The translations under genes were made by a program, and so were the position numbers. Source: Gammaproteobacteria bacterium (GTDB taxonomy: Bacteria; Pseudomonadota; Gammaproteobacteria; Steroidobacterales; Foliamicaceae). Taken from it: a DNA stretch of 37,682 nt. The stretch spans positions 1 through 37,682 of the forward strand of contig JAPPHC010000074.1 in NCBI GenBank assembly GCA_028821145.1. Reading direction: 5' to 3'. Shown piece by piece: positions 16,994-24,212 of this stretch. Below the pieces are notes generated by a model. The model worked only from the letters and a program-made list of their open reading frames with translations, ran no database searches and was not told the origin of the DNA. How positions within the stretch are numbered: position 1 is the first letter of the stretch; the number at the start of each line of letters is the position of its first letter.

Positions 16994-18943
16994 ATGAGAA
17001 GCACGGCGATTGCAGGGCTGTGCCTGCTGCTGATTCTTGGCTGTTCCGGAGAGCCTTCCGGTCCCGGTGCGCCTCCTTCCTCCGGAGACGACGGCCTCGG
17101 CCGGTTGTCCGGCAAGGTGGAGGGAACCGCCGAAGGCTTGCTCCCGGTGGTTTACGCGTACAACACCGACAGGGACCTGGCCTACACCGTCTTCGTCGTG
17201 GACGGCGAGTACCGGGCGGTGAAGATGATCCCGGGGCGCTACGACGTGACGATACGGCCGGCGGTCGATCAGCTCGAAGGGTTCGACAGCCAGACGGTGA
17301 GCATCGAAATCGGGCCGGGCGATGCGGCCGAAATCGACTTCACGCTGACCGGAATCGGCCCCGTGGTGGATTACGCGGGCGGCATGAACTACCCGGGCGC
17401 TGAAATCCTGCCCTACGACGAGGTTTACCCGCCGGGGCCGGGACGCGACATCCTCGAACGCGCCTGCCACGGCTGCCACACCACGCAGTTCATCCCCTAC
17501 AACGACTTCTCGCGCGCCTATCCGGGCGGCCGGGCGCCCAAGGACCGGCAGGCCTGGGCAGTCACCGTGGACCGGATGTACCAGGGCCCGGCCTTCGGAC
17601 GTCCCGGCAAGGCTTCGTACTTCGACCCGAAATACCTGCCGCCGGAGGACCGCGACATCCTGGTGGACTACCTGGCCGAGCACTTTCCCGCGGACCGGGC
17701 GCCGGTCGTGGCGCAGCTCACCCGTGAACCCGAACTCGACTACGAAGCGCTGAAGAAGGCCATGTTCATCGAGTACGTCTATCGCGAGTCGGACGAATAC
17801 GAGGTCTGGCCGTGGCCGCACCAGGTGGACTTCGATCTGGACGGCAACGTGTGGCTCGCCTACCGGGCGTGCTGCATCGTGAGGTTCGATCCGCGCACCG
17901 GCGAACAGGAGGCTTTCGAAGGCAACGGCGGAGGCCACGGCATCGTGGTGGACCAGACCGACGGCACGGTGTGGTTTTCGGGCGACGTGGTGCGACGTCT
18001 CGATCCCAAGACCGGCAAGGTGGACAACTGGGTGATCGACAACCCGCTGCTGCGCAGCAACACCCAGATATTCGACTCGAAGGGTGATCTCTGGCTTTCG
18101 CTGCTGCCCGGCGGCGCGCTGGCCAAATGGGACCGGGAGACGGATTCCATCGTCTATTGGGAGGTCCCGGTCATGCGCAGCCGCCCCTACGGGATCATCG
18201 TCGATCACGAGGACAAGGTGTGGTTCTCCGACTACCACAACGGCGGCGTGTCGCGTTTCGATCCCGAGACCGAGGAGTTCCGCCACTATCCCCTGGTCGC
18301 CGATGACGCCACCTCGTCGATCCGCCGGCTGGGCGTCGATTCCAGGGGCATGGTCTGGACCGCCACCTGGGGCAACCGCGCTTTCGACAACGCCACGCTG
18401 TACCGGGTGGACCCGGACACGGGCGAAGTGTTCCGGCGCAGGATCGACGTTCCGTACGCGGCCTCTTACAACGCCGAGGCCGACGTCGACGACAACATCT
18501 GGGTCGCCAACGACAACTACCTGACGAAGTACGACCAGGTCGTCGACGCCTTCACCCACTATCCCATCCCGGCGCGGTCCGATTCCCTGAAGACGACGAT
18601 CACGCGCGACGGCGGCGTGTGGTTCATCTACCGCAACGCGGGCCGCTTCGCCGGATACGGCGGCGCCGCGGCCGTGCTGTATCCCGACAAGGACAACATC
18701 CCCACCCTGGGCGCGTATCACGCCGAGGACAGCGCCGGCTACCAGCTAAGCGGCTTCGACGGCCCGCCCGCGCCTCCGGTGCTGGGCGAGGACCGCCACG
18801 TGCCGCTGGGGGCCTTGAATGTCGACGAATACGTCGATTTCGCGCTGGCCAGCGGCATTGTCAACGAAGAGGTAGCTGAAGCCCTGAGAGCGAACGAACC
18901 ACGACCGGAAGTCGATGAAGCGCGCATAGAACGCGCCGACTAG
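16994..18943 (+). CDS. Lipoprotein with one-haem cytochrome c and Vgb-like beta-propeller domains
   Basis: A 649-residue exported lipoprotein. The signal peptide ends in a lipobox with Cys17 (LLILGC). Residues about 35-120 resemble a carboxypeptidase-regulatory-like beta sandwich (GRLSGKVEGTAEG, IPGRYDVTIRP). A c-type haem site CHGCH is at 158-162 within an alpha-helical cytochrome segment (about 140-230). From about 270 there are roughly seven propeller blades with repeated DxxGxVWF/W and RFDPxTGE motifs, as in streptogramin lyase (Vgb) and NHL-type proteins. The ATG at 16994 follows AAGGAGGAG and is preferred to an in-frame TTG at 16961. It is probably a periplasmic, membrane-anchored redox or binding protein. 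True Vgb lyase activity is unlikely. The stop overlaps that of the convergent aminotransferase. Confidence 0.88.
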   Translation: MRSTAIAGLCLLLILGCSGEPSGPGAPPSSGDDGLGRLSGKVEGTAEGLLPVVYAYNTDRDLAYTVFVVDGEYRAVKMIPGRYDVTIRPAVDQLEGFDSQTVSIEIGPGDAAEIDFTLTGIGPVVDYAGGMNYPGAEILPYDEVYPPGPGRDILERACHGCHTTQFIPYNDFSRAYPGGRAPKDRQAWAVTVDRMYQGPAFGRPGKASYFDPKYLPPEDRDILVDYLAEHFPADRAPVVAQLTREPELDYEALKKAMFIEYVYRESDEYEVWPWPHQVDFDLDGNVWLAYRACCIVRFDPRTGEQEAFEGNGGGHGIVVDQTDGTVWFSGDVVRRLDPKTGKVDNWVIDNPLLRSNTQIFDSKGDLWLSLLPGGALAKWDRETDSIVYWEVPVMRSRPYGIIVDHEDKVWFSDYHNGGVSRFDPETEEFRHYPLVADDATSSIRRLGVDSRGMVWTATWGNRAFDNATLYRVDPDTGEVFRRRIDVPYAASYNAEADVDDNIWVANDNYLTKYDQVVDAFTHYPIPARSDSLKTTITRDGGVWFIYRNAGRFAGYGGAAAVLYPDKDNIPTLGAYHAEDSAGYQLSGFDGPPAPPVLGEDRHVPLGALNVDEYVDFALASGIVNEEVAEALRANEPRPEVDEARIERAD

Positions 18944-20274
18944 GACAGCGAGTCGAGGACCCGGGCGAGTTTCTCCACGAGTTCGGCGATGTGCGACTCG
19001 TCCGCGATCAGCGCGGGGCACAGCGCGATGGTGTCGCCGGTGGTGCGCACCAGAAGACCGTTGTCGAAGCACAGCCGGAACGCTTCCTGCGCGCGCGCCG
19101 TAGGCTTGTCCGGCACCGGCTCCAGTTCCACCGCGCCCAGCATCCCGAAGTCGCGGATGTCGATGACGTAGGGCTTGCCCTTCAACTCCTGAAGCGCGTC
19201 GCCCAGCAGCTTGCCGGTTTCCCTGCCGCGCTCGAACAGGCCCTGGTCCTGGTACACGTCCAGCGCCGCATGCGCTGCCGCCACTGCCAGCGGATGGCCC
19301 GAATAGGTGTAGCCGTGGGCGAACTCGATGAGCTGCTCGGGGCCGTGCATGAAGCCGTCGTAGATGTCGCGACGCACCAGCACCGCGCCCATCGGCACCG
19401 AACCGCTGGTCAGGCCCTTGGCCAGCGTGATGATGTCGGGCGTCACGCCGAAGGTCTGCGAAGCGAAGGACTCGCCGGTGCGCCCGAACCCCGTGATGAC
19501 CTCGTCGAAGATCAGCAGCAGCCCGTGCTCGTCGCAGATCTCGCGAATCCGTTCCAGGTAGCCCTTCGGTGGGATCAGCACGCCGCCCGAACATGCGATC
19601 GGCTCAATGATCACCGCGGCGATGGTCGAGGCATCGTGCAGCGCGATGATCTCCTCCAGCTCGTCGGCCAGGTGGGCGCCCCACTCCGGCTGCCCGCGGC
19701 TGAAGGCCTGGTGCTCGAGGTCCTGCGTATGCCCGAGGTGGTCCGTGCCCGCCAGCAGCGCCCCGAACAGCTTGCGGTTCGACGAGATGCCGCCCACCGA
19801 AATCCCCCCGAAGCCCACGCCGTGGTAGCCCTTTTGGCGCCCGATCAACCGCACCCGCTGCCCTTCGCCGCGCACCCGGTGCCAGGCGAGCGCGATCTTC
19901 AGCGCCGTATCGACCGACTCCGAACCGGAATTGGTGAAGAACACGCTGGTCAGGCCCTCCGGCGCCATCTCGGCCAGCCGGTTGGCCAGTTCGAAGGTGC
20001 GCGGATAGCCCATCTGGAACGCCGTGTAATAGTCCAGCTTCGCCGCCTGCTCCTGGATCGCGGCCACGATATGCGGATGGCAATGCCCCGCGGCGCAGCA
20101 CCAGAGCCCGGAAACGCCGTCGAGCAACTGCTCCCCGTCGTGCGACGTGTAGTACATGCCCTGCGCGTCCACCACGAAACGCGGGTCGCGCTTGAACTGC
20201 CGGTTGGCCGTAAACGGCATCCAGTACGCCTGCAAATCCGGCAGATCCGTCATCACACTCTTGCTCGTATCCAT
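18940..20274 (-). CDS. Class III aminotransferase (omega-amino acid:pyruvate type)
   Basis: A 444-residue PLP enzyme of fold type I, class III. FFTNSGSESVDTALKIA binds the cofactor phosphate, and QKGYHGVGFGGISVGG, LLIFDEVITGFGRTG and TLAKGLTSGSVPMGAV follow in the usual order. Lys286 in LAKG is the expected Schiff-base lysine. The N-terminal LQAYWMPFTANRQFKRDPR is typical of beta-alanine/omega-amino acid:pyruvate transaminases. The ATG at 20274 (MDTSKS) or 20253 (MTDLPD) is the likely start; the open frame extends to 20553 but that part is not homologous. It transfers an amino group from an omega-amino acid or amine to pyruvate. Amino acids released by hydantoin or amide opening would be plausible substrates, though this is inference. 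The gene is convergent with the lipoprotein gene, sharing CTAG. Confidence 0.92.
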   Translation of the reverse strand: MDTSKSVMTDLPDLQAYWMPFTANRQFKRDPRFVVDAQGMYYTSHDGEQLLDGVSGLWCCAAGHCHPHIVAAIQEQAAKLDYYTAFQMGYPRTFELANRLAEMAPEGLTSVFFTNSGSESVDTALKIALAWHRVRGEGQRVRLIGRQKGYHGVGFGGISVGGISSNRKLFGALLAGTDHLGHTQDLEHQAFSRGQPEWGAHLADELEEIIALHDASTIAAVIIEPIACSGGVLIPPKGYLERIREICDEHGLLLIFDEVITGFGRTGESFASQTFGVTPDIITLAKGLTSGSVPMGAVLVRRDIYDGFMHGPEQLIEFAHGYTYSGHPLAVAAAHAALDVYQDQGLFERGRETGKLLGDALQELKGKPYVIDIRDFGMLGAVELEPVPDKPTARAQEAFRLCFDNGLLVRTTGDTIALCPALIADESHIAELVEKLARVLDSLS

Positions 20275-20361
20275 GCCCCGGTACCCTACCAGCGTAAGCT
20301 CCCCGCGCCCACCCCTATAACGAAGGCGAAAGTCTGAACTAACACGGACAGCGAAAAACTC

Positions 20362-20390
20362 TTGATGTGTGTACCGTGACGCGGTACACT
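20362..20390 (+). promoter_or_regulatory. Promoter with embedded palindromic operator, hig locus
   Basis: TTGATG (20362-20367) and TACACT (20385-20390) are spaced by exactly 17 bp. An 8-bp perfect inverted repeat, GTGTACCG (20369-20376) and CGGTACAC (20382-20389), lies over the spacer and -10. This is the layout of autorepressed higBA promoters. Transcription would start around 20396-20397, right at the GTG of the residual toxin reading frame, so the message may be leaderless. Confidence 0.7.
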
Positions 20391-20395
20391 CAAGC

Positions 20396-20419
20396 GTGAT
20401 TCGCCGATTCAAACGATGA
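20396..20419 (+). pseudogene. Seven-codon remnant of a higB toxin gene
   Basis: GTG at 20396 reads VIRRFKR and then TGA. MIRxFK/R is how HigB/RelE-type toxins of higBA operons typically begin, and it sits exactly where higB is expected, between the palindromic promoter and higA. The TGA overlaps the higA ATG as ATGA. The rest of the toxin (about 85 codons) is absent, which is best explained by an in-place deletion that kept translational coupling to the antitoxin. Seven residues are too few for certainty; position and promoter are the stronger evidence. Confidence 0.5.
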
Positions 20420-20712
20420 CTATGAAGAATCCACCCCACCCTGGCCTTAGCATCAAGAAGAATTGCCTTGAGCCGCTGGGCGTGAACGTAAGCGAAGCCG
20501 CGAGGATATTGGGAGTAGCGCGCCATACCCTCTCGCGCGTGCTTCACGGCCACGCGTCCATCTCGCCGGAAATGGCCGTACGCCTCGAAAAGGCGGGTTG
20601 GTCAAACGCAGAGTTCTGGCTGCAGCGTCAGACAAACTATGATCTCGCACTAGTGCGACGGAGAGAGGACCAAATCAAGGTTGAGCGGTGTCTGGCTCAG
20701 CCAACAACGTGA
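20416..20712 (+). CDS. higA: HigA-family antitoxin, apparently without its toxin
   Basis: A 98-residue XRE-type DNA-binding antitoxin. It begins [20 protein letters not shown], then [20 protein letters not shown] (helix-turn-helix), then [20 protein letters not shown] and [13 protein letters not shown]. This is the HigA/VapI consensus at full length. HigA normally binds the palindrome upstream of its operon and neutralises HigB ribonuclease. Here the upstream reading frame is reduced to seven codons, so the protein may act only as an autorepressor or as an antidote to other HigB toxins. No ribosome binding site of its own is visible; initiation probably relies on the ATGA overlap with the upstream mini-ORF. 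DUF488 follows after six bases and is probably co-transcribed. Confidence 0.9.
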   Translation: MTMKNPPHPGLSIKKNCLEPLGVNVSEAARILGVARHTLSRVLHGHASISPEMAVRLEKAGWSNAEFWLQRQTNYDLALVRRREDQIKVERCLAQPTT

Positions 20713-20718
20713 TTTGGT

Positions 20719-21333
20719 ATGACATCGTCACCTGAGCGGCGCGATATCTTTACGGTAGGTCATTCGGCGCATGAAGTGGCGCGGTTCTTGGACCTGCTTG
20801 CGCGGCACCGCGTAGAGGCCGTGGCGGATGTGCGGTCGATGCCCTACAGTCGGCGGCACCCGCAATTCAATCGGGAAACGTTGAAGGAGTCGTTGAAGGC
20901 AAGCGGAATAGCCTATGTGTTTCTTGGCCAGGAACTGGGCGCAAGGAGTAACGATCCGGACTGCTATGAGAATGGGCGCGTTCAGTTTCGGAAACTGGCC
21001 GCGACCAGCCTGTTTCAGTCCGGCATCAAGCGCGTTGTGGACGGAAGCGAGCATATGCGCATTGCGCTGATGTGCGCGGAAAAGGACCCTCTCAATTGCC
21101 ATCGAACCATATTGGTCACGCGCGAACTGGTTGCACTGGGCAGCAAAGTCAATCACATTCTGGCCGACGGAGAAATCGAGACGCACGAGGCGGCGATGGA
21201 CCGGTTATGCAGACAACTGAACATCGGCGAAGACCTCCTGCGCACTCCCGAGGAACTGGAGATTGACGCCTACGCCGCGCGGGAAGCGAAGATGACCTAC
21301 ATCAAACCAGAACACGCACCCCCCTCCGACTGA
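20719..21333 (+). CDS. DUF488-family protein
   Basis: A 204-residue cytoplasmic protein with the DUF488 signatures. These are TVGHSAHEVARFLDLLARH, VADVRSMPYSRRHPQFNRE, GIAYVFLGQELGAR and, further on, LMCAEKDPLNCHRTILVTRE with its CxE-x4-CHR motif. The conserved Asp-Arg and Cys/His positions suggest an enzyme with a nucleotide or metal site, but the family's function is not established. It lies six bases after higA, under the same autoregulated promoter, so HigA probably controls it. Homologues occur in varied accessory regions. A C-terminal extension (about 175-204) is charged and not obviously conserved. The family call is secure, the function unknown. Confidence 0.88.
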   Translation: MTSSPERRDIFTVGHSAHEVARFLDLLARHRVEAVADVRSMPYSRRHPQFNRETLKESLKASGIAYVFLGQELGARSNDPDCYENGRVQFRKLAATSLFQSGIKRVVDGSEHMRIALMCAEKDPLNCHRTILVTRELVALGSKVNHILADGEIETHEAAMDRLCRQLNIGEDLLRTPEELEIDAYAAREAKMTYIKPEHAPPSD

Positions 21334-21366
21334 TCTAAAATCTCCGTACCTCCGGAGGGCGCAAAC

Positions 21367-21891
21367 TTGGGTGAGAAGTCGGACACATTTCTGTCGTTGA
21401 GCATTGCGGTGCTGACCGTTTCGGACAGCCGGACGCTGGAGACGGACGACTCGGGCGCGCTGCTGGCGGAGCGCATCGCCGGCTCAGGCCACAAGTTGCA
21501 CGAGCGGCTTCTCGAACCGGACCATCGGTACCGAATCCGGGCGGTCGTGTCGCAGTGGATCGCGGATGAAGATGTGGACGCCGTCATCACTACCGGCGGG
21601 ACGGGGCTGACCGGGCGCGACGGCACGCCCGAGGCGGTCGAGCCGTTGCTGGACAAGCAGATCGAGGGCTTCGGCGAGATGTTCCGGGTGCTGTCGTACG
21701 AGGACATCGGCACCTCCACGCTGCAGTCACGCTGCCTGGCGGGGCTGGCCAACGGCACTTTCGTGTTCTGCCTGCCCGGCTCGCGCAACGCCGTGGCCAC
21801 AGGCTGGGACAAGCTCATCGAAGCGCAGCTCGACACCCGCACCCGCCCCTGCAACCTAGCCGAACTCAAACCCCGGCTGCGCGAAACCTAG
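21367..21891 (+). CDS. moaB: MoaB/Mog-type molybdopterin cofactor protein
   Basis: A 174-residue MPT-binding protein. It has SIAVLTVSDSRT near the start, DDSGALLAERI, DAVITTGGTGLTGRDGTPEA (the molybdopterin-binding loop), MFRVLSYEDIGTSTLQSRC and LPGSRNAVATGWDKL, which is the MoaB layout. MoaB/MogA proteins adenylylate molybdopterin before metal insertion by MoeA, and a moeA lies 4.4 kb upstream on the same strand. The start is a TTG at 21367 preceded by GGAGGGC at good distance; a 10-bp palindrome (21349-21358) overlaps that ribosome binding site. MogA and MoaB are hard to separate by eye; the SDSRT and SYEDIGTS forms favour MoaB. Eight bases separate it from the first SDR. Confidence 0.92.
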   Translation: MGEKSDTFLSLSIAVLTVSDSRTLETDDSGALLAERIAGSGHKLHERLLEPDHRYRIRAVVSQWIADEDVDAVITTGGTGLTGRDGTPEAVEPLLDKQIEGFGEMFRVLSYEDIGTSTLQSRCLAGLANGTFVFCLPGSRNAVATGWDKLIEAQLDTRTRPCNLAELKPRLRET

Positions 21892-21898
21892 CCTGCCG

Positions 21899-22663
21899 GT
21901 GGAAGAATTCTCGAAAAGAGTTGCTGTCGTTACGGGAGCGGCGCGGGGTCTGGGAGCCGCCTACGCACGCGCTTTGGCCGAACAGGGCGCCGCCGTGGCG
22001 GTGCTGGACGTGTTGGCCGATCAGGCTGAAGGCGTGGCGGAAGACATCGTATCGAAGGGCGGACGAGCACTGGCCGTGGAAACGGACGTCTCGGACCGCA
22101 ACGCGTTCGGCGCGGCCGTGGACGCGACCATCAGGGAGTTCGGACACGTCGACATCCTGATCAACAACGCCGGGTTCGGCACCACCGAGCAGACCCATGG
22201 CGTGCCATGGTACGAGTGGCCACAAGAGGCATGGGACAAGGTCGTGGCCGTCAACATGCGCGGGTCCTTCTTCGGCGCCCAGGCGGTCGCGCCTCACATG
22301 ATGGAGCGCGGTTGGGGACGGATCGTCAACGTGTCGTCGGCCACCTTCTGGAGCCCCGTGGCCGAAGCCGCACACTACGTGGCCGCGAAGGGAGGCGTCA
22401 TCGGTCTCACCCGGGCGCTGGCCAAGGGACTGGGCAATCACGGGGTCACGGTCAACACCCTGGTGCCGGGGCTGACCCGGACCGAGCAGATGGACGGCCT
22501 GTACCCGCCCGAAGTTTTCGAACAGTACGCCAGGATGCGTTCCATTCAACGGGATGCGGTGCCCCAGGACGTGGTCGGGACGGCCCTGTACCTGTGTTCA
22601 ACCGCCAGCGACTTCGTAACCGGCCAGGCGTTCATCGTGGACGGGGGACATATCTTTGACTGA
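21899..22663 (+). CDS. Short-chain dehydrogenase/reductase (SDR), first of a tandem pair
   Basis: A 254-residue classical SDR. The cofactor motif TGAARGLG (residues 12-19), ETDVSD, NNAG, and the catalytic Ser of VNVSSATFW with the YVAAK motif are all intact. PGLTRTEQ and VDGGHIFD close the Rossmann fold. It reduces or oxidises a hydroxyl/keto group with NAD(P)(H) in the cytoplasm. The start is GTG at 21899, with no strong ribosome binding site, eight bases after moaB. Its end overlaps the next SDR by eight bases. The two SDRs are related to each other and share the same C-terminal VDGGH(I/V)FD, consistent with duplication. Substrate cannot be predicted beyond a small alcohol, ketone or acyl derivative. 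Confidence 0.9.
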   Translation: MEEFSKRVAVVTGAARGLGAAYARALAEQGAAVAVLDVLADQAEGVAEDIVSKGGRALAVETDVSDRNAFGAAVDATIREFGHVDILINNAGFGTTEQTHGVPWYEWPQEAWDKVVAVNMRGSFFGAQAVAPHMMERGWGRIVNVSSATFWSPVAEAAHYVAAKGGVIGLTRALAKGLGNHGVTVNTLVPGLTRTEQMDGLYPPEVFEQYARMRSIQRDAVPQDVVGTALYLCSTASDFVTGQAFIVDGGHIFD

Positions 22664-23453
22664 AGGCGCGAAAACGGCGCCCAATGCGTCCAGCGTATTG
22701 GACGCCGGCGACCTCGACGGAAAAGTCGCGGTGATCACCGGGGGCGGGGGAGATATCGCCCGCCACTACGCCGGGGCCCTGGCGGAAGCAGGCGCGGCCA
22801 TCGCTCTCATCGACATCAGGCCGGACAAGGTGGCCGATGCCGCCGACGCGTTGACGAAGGCGGGACACAAGGCCCTGGGCCTGACGGCCGACGTGGGCAA
22901 TAAGAAACAGCTTCGAAAGGCCGTGGACAGGATCATCGACGGCTTCGGCGGCATCGACATTCTGGTCAACAACGCCGGCTATGCCACCACCATCGACTTT
23001 GTGGAAATTCCGGAGGAAGAGTTCGACAAGGTCCTCGATGCAAACCTCAAGGGCGCATTTCTGTTGAGCCAGTTGGCGGTTCCCTCGATGAAACGGCGCG
23101 GCGGCGGAAAGATCGTCAATCTCACTTCCACCGTGTCCAAGTCAGGACCGGGAGACCTGGTCCATTACGTGGCGACCAAGAGTGGGATTATCGGCATGAC
23201 CCGGGCCCTGGCCCGGGCCCTGGGGCCTTTCAACATCAACGTAAACGCCCTTGCTCCCGGCATGGTCGCAACCGAACCCATAATCGCGTTGTATCCCGGG
23301 GAAGTCCTCGACCGGTCCGCCGCGGGCAGAGCCATCCAGCGTTGGGAATACGCGGAGGACCTGGTGGGGACACTGACGTTTCTCTGTTCCCCGGCCAGCG
23401 ACTTCATGACCGGCCAGACCATCTTCGTCGATGGCGGCCATGTGTTCGATTGA
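22656..23453 (+). CDS. SDR oxidoreductase, second of the tandem pair, atypical glycine motif
   Basis: A 265-residue SDR starting at TTG 22656 behind a GGGGGA ribosome binding site inside the preceding gene. NNAG, the catalytic Ser in LTSTVSKSG, YVATK and VDGGHVFD are present. The cofactor loop reads ITGGGGDIARHYA where the classical pattern is TGxxxGxG: the second and third glycines are Asp and Ala. That may alter cofactor preference or affinity. It is translationally coupled to the upstream SDR and followed six bases later by an alpha/beta hydrolase. A dehydrogenase pair plus hydrolase suggests successive oxidation and ester or ring opening steps, but no pathway can be named. Confidence 0.88.
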   Translation: MTEGAKTAPNASSVLDAGDLDGKVAVITGGGGDIARHYAGALAEAGAAIALIDIRPDKVADAADALTKAGHKALGLTADVGNKKQLRKAVDRIIDGFGGIDILVNNAGYATTIDFVEIPEEEFDKVLDANLKGAFLLSQLAVPSMKRRGGGKIVNLTSTVSKSGPGDLVHYVATKSGIIGMTRALARALGPFNINVNALAPGMVATEPIIALYPGEVLDRSAAGRAIQRWEYAEDLVGTLTFLCSPASDFMTGQTIFVDGGHVFD

Positions 23454-23459
23454 CCGGCC

Positions 23460-24212
23460 ATGCCCCACGTCACCAACGATGCCCTGAAGTTGCACTATGA
23501 GACCGATGGCGCCGGACCGCCGGTCCTGTTCATGCACGGCTACACGTCCACCATCGCCCTTTGGCAGGACCAGGTTCCCGTTTTCAGCCCCGACTACCGG
23601 CTGATCCGCATGGACCTCAGGGGTCATGGCGAAAGCGAGGGGACCGGCATGGACGGCTATACCTTTGCCGCCCTGGCCGGGGACGCCCTGGCCGTCCTCG
23701 ATCAGGAGGGCGTGGAACGGGCCACGATCGTCGGTCATTCCATGGGCGGCATGGTTGCGCAGGAACTCCTCGCCCGCCACGGCGACCGTGTCGGCGCCGC
23801 CGTTTTCAGCAGCACCACCTGCAAGGCGCCCGCGCGGGAGTACTTTCAGCCGGTTGTGGAGTGGGCCGTAAAGCTGGGCGATATCCCCGCCAGGGAACGC
23901 GCCGCCGATCCGCTGACGCGCAGTTGCAAGCCCGTTTCCGAGGCCACCGCCCGGGGCTGCGGCGAAATGCACATGAACATGGAGAACTTCGCCGACTCGT
24001 TGAAAGGCAGCGCCACGCCATGTCTTGTCATCCGGGGCAGCGAAGAATCGGCCACCATCCTCAGCGGCTCGTCCATGCTTCTCGATGCGCTGCCCAATGC
24101 GCAGGAGGCGGTCATCGAAGGGGCCGGCCACGTGCCCCAGATCACCCATCCCGCCGCATACAACGACGTTCTGGCCGGTTTTTTGCGCCAACTGCATAAT
24201 AGGGTCGAATAA
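23460..24212 (+). CDS. Alpha/beta hydrolase
   Basis: A 250-residue cytoplasmic alpha/beta-fold hydrolase. The oxyanion region is FMHGYTST, followed by MDLRGHGES, and the nucleophile elbow is GHSMGG (Ser94). His224 in EGAGHVPQITHP completes the charge relay. The usual catalytic Asp after strand 6 is replaced by IRGSEES (Glu195/Glu196), so glutamate may serve as the acid. The cap region between strand 6 and the C-terminal part is short. It resembles 3-oxoadipate enol-lactonase and related carboxylesterases, but no specific substrate can be read. It lies six bases after the second SDR and directly abuts gloB with no spacer, so all belong to one transcript. Confidence 0.88.
   Translation: MPHVTNDALKLHYETDGAGPPVLFMHGYTSTIALWQDQVPVFSPDYRLIRMDLRGHGESEGTGMDGYTFAALAGDALAVLDQEGVERATIVGHSMGGMVAQELLARHGDRVGAAVFSSTTCKAPAREYFQPVVEWAVKLGDIPARERAADPLTRSCKPVSEATARGCGEMHMNMENFADSLKGSATPCLVIRGSEESATILSGSSMLLDALPNAQEAVIEGAGHVPQITHPAAYNDVLAGFLRQLHNRVE

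Noticed and set aside
16994-18943. Virginiamycin B lyase (antibiotic resistance) annotation
   Set aside because: The blades resemble Vgb, but the lipobox, haem site and extra N-terminal domain make a streptogramin lyase role unlikely.
20275-20553. N-terminal extension of the aminotransferase frame
   Set aside because: It runs antisense over the hig promoter and part of higA, and does not resemble aminotransferases.
21349-21358. CCTCCGGAGG palindrome as a regulatory operator
   Set aside because: It is a short self-complementary stretch formed around the moaB ribosome binding site; no extended arms or related sites support a binding role.
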